From Nymphaea colorata (lineage: Eukaryota > Streptophyta > Magnoliopsida > Nymphaeales > Nymphaeaceae), in the NCBI RefSeq assembly GCF_008831285.2, contig NC_045138.2, forward strand, positions 12,290,571 through 12,354,570: a stretch of 64,000 nt of DNA. The letters run 5' to 3'. A model generated the notes under the pieces. The model saw nothing but the letters and a program-made list of their open reading frames with translations, was not told the DNA's origin and made no database searches. This document shows, one piece after another, positions 37,480-49,757 of this stretch. Each line of letters opens with the position of its first letter. Positions within the stretch are counted from its first letter, which is position 1. The position numbers and the translations under genes are program-made.

Positions 37480-37680
37480 ACTAAGGCTCGCGTAATCTCT
37501 TGATATGGCATCATTTTAGGATATTTGACCTTCTATTCTTGGTTTACTTGTTTTATGATGAAAAGGGAGTCCCCATATGCATCTACCCTTTCTCCCTTAA
37601 ATTCTAACAGCATACTTAGCCCATCGATTAGGATTTCATATTTTACTGTATTATAGGTACATTTCTAGCCTGAGAGTAGT
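37480..37680 (-). pseudogene. Second (archaeal-type) RNase H of element C
   Basis: Minus-strand motifs YNTVKYEILIDGLSMLLEFK and VDAYGDSLFIIKQVNQE followed by a stop. They line up with the second RNase H of element A (YNMAEYEALIQGL, VQAFGDSQLIINQVN). A second RNase H between RT/RNase H and integrase is known for the Tat lineage. Confidence 0.65.
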
Positions 37681-37899
37681 GAATCATTTCTCATCCTAGT
37701 ATTGGTAAAATTATCTCAATTCTTGTTTTGCCCATGTTTTTTGACCCTTAAAAGAAAAGATCCAAACTGGCATGGGTTTTACATGGGTGCCAGTTCATTT
37801 GGAAGTTTGTTGTTCGCCCTCAGCTCTGCTATTATGGGAAATCAGTTTAATTGATCTACCAGTTCCTATCCTTTGGTAAATTTCTAAGAGAACTATTCC

Positions 37900-38600
37900 A
37901 AATCAACTATATGATGAGTACTTGCCACTTAATAGATTAGCTATTGAGAAATGTTTTCTCTATGATATACTTATGGAGATTTAATTTTGGAAATTACTTC
38001 AAATTCACATACAAGTGTGAAACATGTCTTCTCCATCATGGAATATCTCTCCTCATATTATACAAAGGCCTTGTTAACATGGTAAATTTCATATTCTTCA
38101 TATGAAAATAAAAATCCACAACAAGCTTAGTCATTTACATAAATGTATAACAATAGGAACCATCCCAAAACTAGTAGCTGAAGAATTACAAGATTGAGTA
38201 GATATTGTTTGATCCAGTCTAGAGATTGTTGGCTTCATGCCTCACTCAAACTTGACACTTTTCCTGAGGATCTAGTTAAAAGGTTCATACCTGAAAGATA
38301 AATTGGAAATGAATTTCCTGATTTTTTTGTATAATGCCTTATAGGTTGTGCATTTCATTTAGATTAGTTGTTGCTGACATGTCAATAATGGCCTTTGCTT
38401 TTGATGGATCCACTTGCTCCCTTTGTTGTTTATCAAGTAACTAAAAAGTTTGCTTGCTTCGACACCAAATATGCACTTCTGTGGATTTAGTGTCAACTTG
38501 TGAAATAATAGTCTATCAAAAACTTGTGAGAGCACACCAATATGATTTTCTTAGATCCTTCATTTAATCAGTGTTCATCTATATTAGCATCCACTAACTT
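37900..38600 (-). pseudogene. RT C-terminal part and first RNase H of element C
   Basis: Readable motifs on the minus strand: GWFLLLYIYVND, VNKAFV, YEERYSMMEKTCFTLV. They match the RNase H after RT in element A (YSPTKKTCLALVW). Frameshifts and stops are frequent. Confidence 0.55.
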
Positions 38601-39190
38601 ATGCATCCATTCGTGAAAAACAGTGTTGATTTAATTTTGGTAAGTTTTTCTTACATTCTTGAACCCAAATAGTATCACCGTATAGCAAAATGTCTGCCAT
38701 GACATAGTGAAGGACATCTTGGTTTGATGTTTGTTTGCCAACTTGATTTGTTTATACATAGAATAGTCATCATTGAAAGAAAATATTGCATGGCATCCCA
38801 TACTATCAACAAGTAAATGAACGTTTGGTGATAGATAATCTTCATTAAGTGTAGTCTTGCCAAAATCCTGAAAATTTGTACAAATCCTATCATTTCTATT
38901 CTTCTTGGGCACCAGAACTATATTTGCAATCACATTTGATTAGTTGATTATCCAAACAAACATAGCTTCATGAGGTCCTCCAAACCTTCCTTGACTTTGT
39001 CTTTGACTTGGGGGTCTAACCTTCTCAATTTCTACTTGATGAGCCAGCTCCCAAGTTTCAAGTTCAACATGAGGTCTATTGACTTTGAATCTAGATTGGG
39101 CATGTTTTTTTATTTCCGTGTAAATACCTCCTTGTAATTCGAGGGAAATTGCACCAACTTGATCTCTTCTTCCAAGCTGAAATTTGCACC
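38601..39190 (-). pseudogene. Reverse transcriptase of element C
   Basis: Minus-strand frame with MIANIVLVPKKNRNDRICTN, LNEDYLSPNVHLLVDSM, FSFNDDYSMYKQIKL and CYTVILFGFKNVRKTYQN. These are gypsy RT motifs with substitutions (FSFMDGYSGYNQ expected). Upstream, DPQVKDKVKEGLEDLMK is the usual RT lead-in. Stops separate the parts. It ends abruptly at block B2 near 39,190. Confidence 0.8.
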
Positions 39191-42100
39191 AATCAGGATT
39201 ACCTTGGATAGAGTTCCAATTAGTGTGGCCAGTAACCCTAGGATAGAGTTGAATTACCTTAGGTTGTACAAATAGGTTGATCTACACCCTAACACTCTAG
39301 GCTAACCCAAGTCACTTCTACCTGTTTGCCTTGAACCCTCAATAAAACCTAAAAATGAAGCTGCCAAACATGACTAAACTTAACCACCCCCTCTCGACCT
39401 TAGAATAGGTCCTAGGGTCATCCTTTCTAGCTCAAAACTTTGCTTGCCTCATTTTGCTTAAAATGATCCAACTGAGTTTAGTTGGCCTCACTTCACCATA
39501 AATGGCAATCCTTTAGAAAAAATGATTTTTGAAGTAATTCAAGAATCCATTTTTGTCTCATTTAGACAAAATTGAGATTTAGAACCTGATGATCAACCCT
39601 ACCAAATTTGGAAGCTAAATTTCACTAGATGCTAATTTAGGCAAGTCCTGCCTAATATAGCTCACTAGACACATTAGAGTGTAACTAACTAGAAATATAC
39701 TTAATAGGGCTCACAAATCCCTACTTCCAAGAAACTGCTTAAAATAGCTCAGTATAACCCACAGATCCTAGGACAATTGTACCTACCAAGAATGGCCTCT
39801 AGGAAATTGAAAGAGCATGACTTTCAAAATCCTGTTTCAAATAGCTTTAGTAGAACCCTCAAAACTTTAGTTCCTTAAAATTGCCAAAAATAGCTTCAAT
39901 AGCACCTGTTGACTCTAACTTCACTAAAACTACCAAACTTAGCTGTAATAAATCTACTTGGTCATATCTACCATGACATTCCTAATTTAAACTTGGTAGG
40001 ATCTACCGAACTTGGTTTCTTAGAACCAACTTGAAATAATCCTAATAGGTTTTGGAAATCTCAAAAGTGTGATACTTACCTAATATAACTTCTGAGGGGT
40101 CCATGAATTCTATGTTTAAGAAACCTGTCTAAGTCATATTAAAGTTTACAACTCATGTGTTCTAAAAAACTACCCAAAATATATTCACAGTAAACCTCCC
40201 AGGTCTGTTGAAACTTTCCAAGTTTAGACCTACGGAACCCACCCAACTTAATTTTTCAATGTATGGTTGATTTAGAGTGTTGCAAGCAAGTAAACTCATT
40301 TCAGTCAAAGCTAAGACTAGCTCAGCTCATTGGATTTAGTATACAGCCCTAACCTAGTCAAATTCAAACCCAAGTCACTTTGACTTGCTTAAAACAAATC
40401 AACCCAGACCGAGACCATGTTTCCCCCTGACTCGAACCTAGTCCAGTTTCTAGCTTAGTAGGCTAGAGCCTACTAAGTAAAATATCTAGAACCAACCTAA
40501 GTTTAACTAGGCTTGGTCAACTAAGTCTATTTCCAATAAAACCAGCCTCGGTTGGACCAGATTCGATCAACTAAACCCAGTTCACTGAAACCAGTCTCGA
40601 TTTGACATTGGCCTGTCTAGCTCAGTCCACTAAACCTAGGCCACACCCACATAGCTCAATGGGACCCAGTAGGGGGCTTGTCCTCATTCCAAATAAATTT
40701 ATGTTCAGATTTACAATCTGACTCTAAAGTCTACAATCCAATTTTTGGTCCATATTAGATCTAAATTTTCATTTTAGATCCTGATCCAGATTTTCCATCC
40801 AAACATTTCATTTGACATTTCATCCAAATCTATTCTTTCAAATCCAAACCTTGAAGTCCAAATTGGTGTCTTATACTCAAAATCTAAAGTTTTGAGAAGG
40901 TAACACTTGTCACCAAGGCTAATCATGGCCATCCATACTAGGATTAGCATGTTTTTCAAGTGTGTTAAACTTGTGACCACCCTAGACCACGACCCCCCTT
41001 GGGTTTAAACTCCCCAAAAATCACTAAAATGTCACTCCACAACATTATAAATAGAGACCAGATAGAGGGCTCATTGTTCTTTGACTCAGCCACTTTCAGG
41101 TATCTCTCTCTCTCTCTCTCTCTCTTCTCTTAGTTTTTTCATTCTTTGTTTGTAGCTTCTTTCAGTTGGCTAATTTTCAATAATCATGGCTATCCCTAGG
41201 GTGAGTCACTTGGAACGTCCAAGAGGGAGGAGTAAGGAAGAAGAAGAAGAAGAAGCTAGCCAGTGAGGTAGGCCTTCCATTTTTTTCTCTACGTACCTCT
41301 TTCTCTAGCCATTTTTTTCGCTTTTCCTTTTCTCATTATTTTCTAGCCATGTGTTGTGTGTGTTCTCATAGAGGCTCCATTTTTATTTGTTTTACTTGCT
41401 ATTATATTTTTGTCATAATGTTCTTATTTCCAAGAATGAATAACTCATCTTTGTAGATGAAGTGTTGTCCTAAAGGCTTATAGGATTTTCATGTTTTGTC
41501 ATGAATCCTTGTTGAAGTAGAGGGGTTGAAGCTGCCTATATAGACATATGCTCCCCCTCAAAATGCTCGATTCATGGAATTATGGGATGTCAAGAGGAGC
41601 ATCTGTTCTTATGGAGGTAACTGGTTATGCTATAATTTTCTTAGTTTTGATTTTTTTGTACACATTCATTGTCTATTGTTTTCATGCATGATGGTGTTAT
41701 GTTTGTTAGAAATCATGATTTGAAAGCATTTGTCATGGTCTTCTATGATTCTCAATGTGATTATTTAGTTTCAGAAAAAATATATCTTCTAAAGAATCCA
41801 GATTTTCGTTGAACTTCAAACAATTCAATAATCAAAGTTAGTGATATTTCTTGAACTTTGATCTTCTTTATTTCATTGAATTCATTCTTGTAGTGCATAT
41901 CATAGTCCTATCAAGATCTTCGCCTTTGATCATTGTCTATCATAACCAATAGCTATCCTTCTTCCTTAAAAGAGATAGAAATTACATTAGCATGCCCATT
42001 TATGATACAAAACTTGGAAGTTTGTAATGTTTTCTCATTAAATTGTTAAAAAGCTCCAACACTTTGACTTGTATAATGCTAACGGATGAGTTTTGAATGC

Positions 42101-42840
42101 TTGCTTGTATGTCTATGTCATTGGTATGTCTGTGTGCTTATGGTGTTTGTATGCTTGTGTGCTTACATACTTGTATGTATGTATACTTGTAAGACCATAT
42201 GCTTGTATGTGTGTACATGTGCTTGTAAGACTCATGTGAGGTTGTATGCCTGTTTGTAATTTCTTGAGTGCTTGTATGCTTGTGTGCATGGAGGTATGGG
42301 ATTCATGCACTAATATGGATTTGCTTGTATATGAAATTCACCTATCATAATGTGTGTGTCTTTGTACTTGTGAATATTTTTATACTTGTGAATGCATGGA
42401 TGTGTGGGTGTATGTGCGTACAGACGCTTGTTTGCCTGTGTGCACTGAAGTATGAAATTCATGCATTAGAGTGTGTGCTTCTATGTATGTGAATGCTTGT
42501 ATGTCCGTGTGTTTGCATATATACTGAAGTGTGAAATTCATGCAACAAAGCACATGTGGTTGTGTCACTCTATGCTTGTTCATCTGTAGATTCCTATGAA
42601 GCTCGTACACTAATGTTCCTATACTTGCATGCTTATAATGTATATGAATTCCGTATTGTTCATGAGTGCTTGTAATGATTGTAAATTCCTTTGGCTGCTA
42701 TAATTGAGTGCAAGTGAACTTGCTCGTGAGAGATTCTTGTAAAAATGTAAGTTTAGAACTCTTTGAAATAGTTACTTGAAGGCTTAAAGATTGTGAATTT
42801 TATAAAATTCTAATGCTTTTGAAAACTCATCTTGAAAGAT
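39191..42840 (+). repeat. LTR-like block B2 (plus)
   Basis: Non-coding. Matches B1 in order but lacks about 750 bp of it. TATA-like ATTATAAATAG near 41,045, a (TC)n tract at 41,101-41,124, then a leader with GAAGAAGAAGAAG and a donor-like GAG|GTAGGCC at about 41,268. The 42,080-42,640 part is a TG-rich array of GCTTGTATG-like words. It separates the RT and gag of element C and faces the other way, so it was probably inserted into C. Ends approximate; no target duplication identified. Confidence 0.5.
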
Positions 42841-42969
42841 TTTGGTGGTACTCAGAATATCTTCCTTCAGTTGCTCTATAGGGGTGAATTTCCTACCTGC
42901 ATCCAACCAGAATATTTCTTGTTGTTTTCCTTGAGACATCTTTACACCATTTTACATATTCACCTTATT

Positions 42970-43790
42970 CCTTTTATTATTATAGGTTTGCAGCCTACTC
43001 TGACTATTGCTTTGCATGCAGTGGCCTTAGCCATGAAGAGTATATGAACTTGTGAGTTGGCCAGCTTCTTGTCATATCTTTCATTCTTGCTACTGGTGGT
43101 TGGGCCAGTTTTTGTCCTAAGATAGTCATTTTTAATGGTTGTCTCAATATGCTCTGATATCTTAGTGAGCACATAAAATGACTTGTACACGTATTGCACA
43201 AGATGGTGTCTAATGTGCTCTTGAAATCCACCAAAGATCATAATGAGGGCATGGTTCTCAGACATGGGTGCTTTCTATGACCACCACCTCTAAATGTAGC
43301 CCAAGCTGACTTCTTTGACTCAATCATCAGGATTATTGAATGATTGGACTCATGTTTTTCAATAAAAACATTGGCTAATTCATTAAAATCTTCACCTGCA
43401 TTGGGGTCAACATGTTCAAGGTAGGGTAGCTTTCCTTTCCAAACTCTAAGAGAAACTGACATAGAAAGCCTTGTTGTTGTCACAAAACTTGTCACATTCT
43501 GTGAGAACTATCATCGTGCATGTGAGGGTTCTCTTTACCCTTGAACTTGCTAAATTTGTGAGGAATTAGATTATCATTTTCTGCACGGCGGCTAGCAAAA
43601 GCGGGGCTAATCTTTGCATCTCATGTTCCCTCCATCTCTAGGATTTCAATTTCTCTTTCTCCACCTTGATTAAGCCTTGTGACTTGTCCATGAGGCCATT
43701 ATAGATGCTTGCTATTGCTTCGCACCTAACTTGTAACAAAGTTAATTCTAAAACTGCAATGATGGACATGATCCTAGAAATATGTCATTT
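42970..43790 (-). pseudogene. gag: gag remnant of element C
   Basis: Minus-strand frames 43,495-43,238 and 43,265-42,960 are in different phases. They carry FNELANVFIEKHESN, KKSAWATFRGG and a Lys-rich end. Further right, 43,780-43,670 reads as a helical, charged leader. This looks like a Tat-type gag but similarity is weak. It fits the position expected of gag upstream of the RT at 39,190 once B2 is removed. Confidence 0.45.
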
Positions 43791-44369
43791 TGAACATTAT
43801 AAAGAAAAGATTCAAGGCAAAATGAGGATAAAAAATAATTTCATTATATAATGACATCACTAGACCCAATGACAAAACAAGGGATGGTGGCATAAAAGAT
43901 AGAAAAGTGGCCAAACTTAGAGAAGTGATTGGCCGGGTTGACCCAATTGTAGATTCAAATAATTTAATAACACATGCTTGACTGAAGTTGTGCATGAGAG
44001 ATGTCCTAGGAGACAATCCTAAGGACTAGATTAGACCCTTGAAACTTCTGGATGGTTTTGACAATAAGAAAAGAAAACACTTTGAAATTCTCACCCAATT
44101 TTTTAAAAAATTCATGTAAGGAAAATATAACATAGACTAGATACATAAACAGCCCATCCAAAGGACAAGTCTCTATCATGCCATTTGAAAAGGCTTGGAT
44201 TCCTAAAACAAGACTCCCATAGACCCAGATCGACAAAAGTTCATGTGGATATGCTTATATACATGAACAAGTACAATGTACATGGCATAGACTCCTCCTT
44301 GGGCTCCATATACTTGCTTACATACTATCGAAATGTCAAAATACTAGCATGGTGGTTGTCAAACCCCAC
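43791..44369 (-). other. Probable leader of element C, left flank of element A
   Basis: Non-coding. Ends in CCCAC directly before the LTR of element A; TCCAC follows the other LTR. Together with 59,624 onward it would have been continuous before A inserted. Confidence 0.4.
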
Positions 44370-47300
44370 TGTAATCACCCTAGATTTTTTTAAAATGATA
44401 CACCCTTTTACCAAAACTCAAAACCCAATTTTTGGAATCCAAATTAGATCCAAAACCAAAGTTCAGATCCAAATCAAGAATTTGAAACCCAAAATTCAAC
44501 ATTAAGTGCAAAACGACTAAATTTGAGCATCGCACGTGCACAGACCTTCCCTTCGAGGAACTCATTTCTCATGTCAAAACGTGTTTTTAAACCTTAGTTG
44601 GGCACTAGAATGTGTCGGCGAGCAATTGAACCCTGTCCAATTTTAAAACAAGACCGGAGTTACTCGAAATAGAATCGGCCGCCCATTTTCAACAAAAACT
44701 TTTCTTTTACCCATTTCAAATAAAAAAAAGTTATGCTTTCGATATCAAAAACATTTTTATTTTATTTTATCAAATTTTATTTGATTTTATTTTTTTTTTT
44801 TTAAATGTTGAGTTTTTGTGCGTCCCACGACGTGCAGTCGCGCGACACACAACAGTGAGACCACGTGTCATGAAACGCGCGCGCGCTTGAGAGAACGACG
44901 TGCTGTCGAGCATGCTTGCGCAACCGTGAGATTGCATGTGCGGTCTCACGCACAGGCGCTACTGAGCAGCTTTTCAGGGCCTACCTAGTGCGCAGGCCCC
45001 ATTTTTTTCCAAAAATTGATTGTTGGAGGGCATTTTTGAACATTTTTAAGGGGCATTATTGCTACCTACACCCCAAAAATGGATTTTTCATGTAATAGCC
45101 AATAACACTCATTTCAAACCCATTTCTTTTCAAAAAGAATTGAAAATAATTCCAAATTATTTGAAATTCGTATGAAAATGTTATAAAATTAAAAAAAATT
45201 GAATTTTGAGTTTTGGCTCCAAAACTCTCTATAAAGACCCCCATTTTCGCCCTCTTGGGTAAAGAGCTAGCCCTTGGAGAAACTCTAGTGCATTTGAAGA
45301 CTTGGAGTTCTCCCAAGCTATCTTCCTCCATTTTCCCTCTTCTTCTCTTCAATTTTCTTCTTTTTCTCCAACTTGGAGTAAGCTACAACAACTTCAAGGG
45401 AGCATGAAGATCTCTTGGAGGCCTCTTCTTCATCACCTTGGAGCTCTATTCAAGGCGAGTCTAAGATCATTCCAAGCAAGGGTGATCATTTTCTTCACAA
45501 AATCATTCTGATAAGAGGTATGTAACCAACATCCCATTTCATTCTTTCTATTTTCTTCCTTTCTTCATCTCCCTATGGCCATACAAGATAACTCTAAAAT
45601 CACTTAGAGTCAAGAGGCTATTCTTGAGTGCACTTGGGGCATGAAAAGGCAAAGTGATATTTCATTTTATGATTCAATCACGCTATCATTTTTTTAATAT
45701 AATCTTGTTTTGCTTCTCTCATTTTCCTCTCCTCTTCATCTCCGCATGGCCATATGAGATAGCTCTCCATCTCTATTTTAGAGTCAAGAGACTATGCTCG
45801 AGTGCACCGGGAGCATGAGAAGATGAGATGATATTTCATTTTATGATTGCATCATGTTCTATCTTTCCTTGGATGTAGCCTTGTTTTGGTTCCTTTATTT
45901 TCTCTCCTCCTCATCTTCCCATGGCCATATGAGATATTTCTTAATCTCTATCTTAGAGTCAAGAAACTATGCTCGAGTGCACCTTGAGCAAGGGAAGATG
46001 GGACGATCTTTCATTTTATGGTTGAATCATGCTCTTTCCTTTTTCTTAAAAATTGCTTTGATTTTATCCCTGCATAGTTGTTTGATTTTTTGTTTATATA
46101 TGAATGCACGGTGAGAATGAGAGTACGGTTTGAGATTTCCTCCTTATTCTATGTTAAATTTTGAGGTTGGGACTTGTCCAACTCAGAGAGAACCCTCACG
46201 AATATGTACATGTTAAAAATGCATCTTCATGTCATTAGGTTTAGTTTCCTTCTCAATTACCCAATTAGGAACCTTAACGAGTACCTCGTTATGTTGCTTG
46301 TTTTTCTTCCATACCCAGCGGTAGAAGAAATATATCCATTATAGCAAACCAAATAATAATATTCTATGTTTATATATAAAACATATTTTACAAAAGATTT
46401 TTGAAAGCAAATACCCTCTCTAATGTGGCTTTGGAGAATTAGCTTAGGTTCTTGCATGAGTCAAGCTCCCTTCTAGCCTACATCAAACTTGAACTCGGTT
46501 AGTTTTCATTTCTTGATTTCTAAACTCATGAAGATATGTATTTACATACATGTTATATACATATATATGCACATGATGATTTTCTTCCTCTTTCTCTCTA
46601 CGTTTTCATATTTTACAAATTTTCATACATACATGAATACATGTATATATGTATTCTATTTTCTATCTCTTGAATCTTTTATTTCTCTTTTAAGTCAATT
46701 ATCTTTCGTTACAAATTTTCTTATACGTATACATATAAGTATGTATATGTATTTCTCTTTTCATCTAAAAATCTTGTTCCTATTCAAATTAATATCATTT
46801 TTTTATAAATTTTCATATATGTACATATGTGATGGCAAGTACTCGTATATGTACATCACTTTCTATCTCTCTCTGTCTCTGTCTCTCTCTCTCTCTTTCT
46901 TTTTATAAAGAATATTTCATCTCTTTCATTCCTTTAAACATTTTTTCATGATCTTTTATTTGCTGACTTCATCAAGACCAAAACTCACGTAATGACCCAA
47001 TATTAAATTTATGCTTGATGGTATACAACCTCAATCCATTTTCAAAAAAAAAATTCCTTCTTATATATGATAATTATCAAAAAAAAAATCTTAGATGTAT
47101 GTTATGGTAGGAATGCTCTTAAATGAATGTTATGGTAGTAATGAATGATTTTTTTTTCCAATCATATAAGATCAATGTATTCATGCATTCACATTCACTT
47201 AATACCACTTATGATCACAAGCACCTCTCCAAATGAATTTAAGCAAGATGAGATGGAGCTCTAGCTAGGTAGTAACCAAATTAGAGCAAAATCTCAATCT

Positions 47301-47680
47301 TACTTAAAGTCTTAAGAGAACAGTAAAGTCATTTTAAAATTATTTTCCAAGTTTTCCAAATAATATTTACAAAGATTTCTCAATCTTAGTTTTACCCAAA
47401 ATGTTTCACATTCTCAAATGATTCTTCAAGAACCTCTTCAAAAGTTTGAAACGTCAAAACTTTTAATATTTTTCTACACCGCATATAGAAAAAAAAAAGA
47501 TGTTTTAGCCAAAATGAAATGCATCAATGATAGACATAGTTATTGGATTGATTACCCCCAATAAAGGCGTCCGGAATGGTTAATCCTTGTACCAATGGGC
47601 GAGTCCTTTTCTCTCTCATTTTCAAAACAAAACTATTTTTCTGAAGCACTCCAAACCCAAAAATTTTGGGGATGCAAACA
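44370..47680 (+). repeat. 5' LTR of element A (LTR2)
   Basis: Starts TGTAATCACCC, ends GATGCAAACA. TATA box CTATAAAG at 45,229-45,236; leader about 45,260-45,517 ending in the splice donor AAGAG|GTATGT. Three internal repeats of about 171 bp (key word ATGGCCATA near 45,574, 45,744 and 45,917). A microsatellite-rich part with ATACATGTATATA and (CT)n lies at 46,520-46,910. A short GC-rich block is at 44,818-44,960. Confidence 0.9.
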
Positions 47681-48457
47681 GATGGCGACCGTGATGGGAC
47701 CCATCATCGCTTGGCTATAATTGATGCATTTTCACGAACTTGAACATCTCATGTATTACCGATGATAAAGCATGTTTCCTTCTTTGGTCTTGACTCCATA
47801 GGCATTTCATTACCTTTCTTGGTGATTGTATTTGTTTTCTTGCATACAAGACTAATTGAGGATGATCAATAATATTCACTTAGATCTAGGATCAAATACA
47901 AACCTCCTCAATTTAAGAGTTGTTTGAAAACAGTGTTTGCTTTTCTATTTATTTTAATCACCATCTTAGGCAACATTGCATTAGAGACAACTGACTTTAC
48001 ATGATTTTTCATATTTCAAAATTTTTTATACCTATTTGTCTCGGTCATTATGTTGTCGGGTTTGGTCTTAGGCGGTAGCACAAGAATAAGCCTTAGAACT
48101 GGACCACACCTTGGGTGGGAAAACCCTCTCATTAGTACCATGAGAGGTAATTTGTGGTATATCGACGAGTAATCAAAAAGAAGTTGATGAACCTTACCCT
48201 TAGTTGCCTAAAGAAGAATCTATGTTAGTATTAAGTTATTCGGCTAAAGTACATAAGCATAACTTGACATTGGATTATCGTGACTCAAAATTATCTCAAT
48301 TAGGTCCCTATATCTATTTTGTATAAAATTATTTCAAATGACATATGGATGTACATAAAACCTTGTGTGATGTTTTACAACATTATTATATACCTCTACT
48401 CCATATTGTCTTTGTCAACCTACTCAATCTCTTTCTAATCTAATTTTTACCCTTCAG
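45518..48457 (+). other. Predicted leader intron of element A
   Basis: Donor AAGAG|GTATGT at 45,517/45,518; acceptor TTTTTACCCTTCAG at 48,457, with a long pyrimidine tract and a CTAAT branch-like word. The ATG of the first ORF is at 48,472, 14 nt downstream. Removal of 2,940 nt would drop most of U5 and the primer site from the translated RNA. The donor is conserved in LTR1 and LTR3. Not proven. Confidence 0.5.
47683..47702 (+). promoter_or_regulatory. Primer-binding site of element A
   Basis: TGGCGACCGTGATGGGACCC begins two bases after the LTR. It would pair with a tRNA ending GGTCGCCA; an arginine tRNA is the usual primer in this lineage. The tRNA identity is inferred. Confidence 0.7.
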
Positions 48458-48471
48458 AGTCATCATTCAAG

Positions 48472-49570
48472 ATGTATTCTTTCCAACGTGCTGTCACCTT
48501 CCCTTATGATCACATCCTCTTCGAGGAAGGACCCGAACGGTCTACTTATATCTCTCTTGAGTCTAAACATTTGGCTTCCGAATGGTATCGGTCTTGGCAT
48601 CCCACCTTTCTCGGATGTTTCCTTTCTACTTTGAAGAATGTGGGCTAGAGACAGTGGCAGCAGGAGGAACGCAATTAGTGGATGGAAATTTTGTGCATGC
48701 AATTGTTGAGCGATGGAACCCAATGACTTCCACTGTTTGGTTTCCATGGGGAGAAATGATAGTGCTATTAGATGAATTTGCTGAAATACTAGACATCTCC
48801 ACTCCAACTTGTGACCCAAATGATCCAATGGAAAAACAAATCCTCATGAACCCAACCAAGGTTAATGCACATGATGTTATAGCTCATTTTACTAGATGAA
48901 AAACTTGGCTCTAGTAGAAAACCCTCAGAGCCAAAGCATCAACCTGAAAACTTATATGAAGAATTTAGAGTCTATGTCCACTTTACCTTGAAAAGCCATA
49001 GGAAAAATTAAACATTGTATGATGCTCTGCATAATGGGAGTAACCCTTTTCATCAATGAAAGTGACCTCATAGATGGGGACCTAGTGGGACCTGACACTT
49101 GTCAGTAGCAATGGCAGCCTTGGCTTTTCTCTATCAAGGACTCACCCACTCACCCACTTTACCATTGGAGATACTGACTTCATAGAAGGATGCACATATG
49201 CTTTACAATTGTGGTTCCTCAAGCACGCGGGACCTCAAGCCAGTCTATTTAAAAACACTGATAGAGCATTGACAATCTTAGAACAATACTATCATTTGAT
49301 CAAGCAGTTGGATGAACATGAAATCATTTGGGACTATTGTGATCGTTGTCAGGACCCGCCTCGATACACTCACCATTGTCATGGGCGTACCACACTCTTG
49401 GGCCCTTATTTTATAGTTGATTATTGTGCTGATAAATGCATGAGATAGTTTTCTCAAAGAAAGAAGACAGTTTCTATACATACACCAATTGCAGCTATTC
49501 CTGAATTCGTCCTCAGTTCTCCTCAATGGGCAGCATTACTTGCAGAAGCTCGACAAGAATGGAAGACGTA
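48472..49570 (+). pseudogene. Extra ORF before gag (plant mobile-domain / DUF7745-like)
   Basis: ATG at 48,472, stop at 48,649-48,651; the coding signal continues in another frame to 48,896 and again to about 49,568. Readable parts: ERWNPMTSTVWFPWGEMIVL with LLDEFAEILDIS, then ALTILEQYYHLIKQLDEHEI and a Cys/His-rich CDRCQDPPRYTHHCHGR. The aromatic 'W-P-x-T-x-T-x-W-F-P-x-G-E' pattern resembles plant mobile domains, and the position fits the additional ORF found upstream of gag in Ogre-like elements. Function of that ORF is unknown. Broken by at least two frameshifts or stops. Confidence 0.55.
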
Positions 49571-49757
49571 GATATCATGTACTTGGTTCTCAGGTCTAGT
49601 GGTAAAGAAGGAATATGCTGAGTGGTTGGATGCCAACCGACCACCATCCATTCTTTCCTAAAAGTTTATGTTGTCAACTTTGTACTCCTTATGTTATCTT
49701 CAGTCGTTGTCATCTTTGTTGGTGTTTTCTTTGGATGTAATTTTTTAAAAACTCTTA

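Noticed and set aside
42113-42610. Minus-strand Thr/His-rich frames
   Set aside because: Produced by the TG-rich GCTTGTATG array in block B2.
46489-46908. 139-codon hydrophobic frame
   Set aside because: Lies in the microsatellite part of LTR2; the Phe/Leu/Ser/Tyr-rich text comes from TTT, TCT and TAT repeats.
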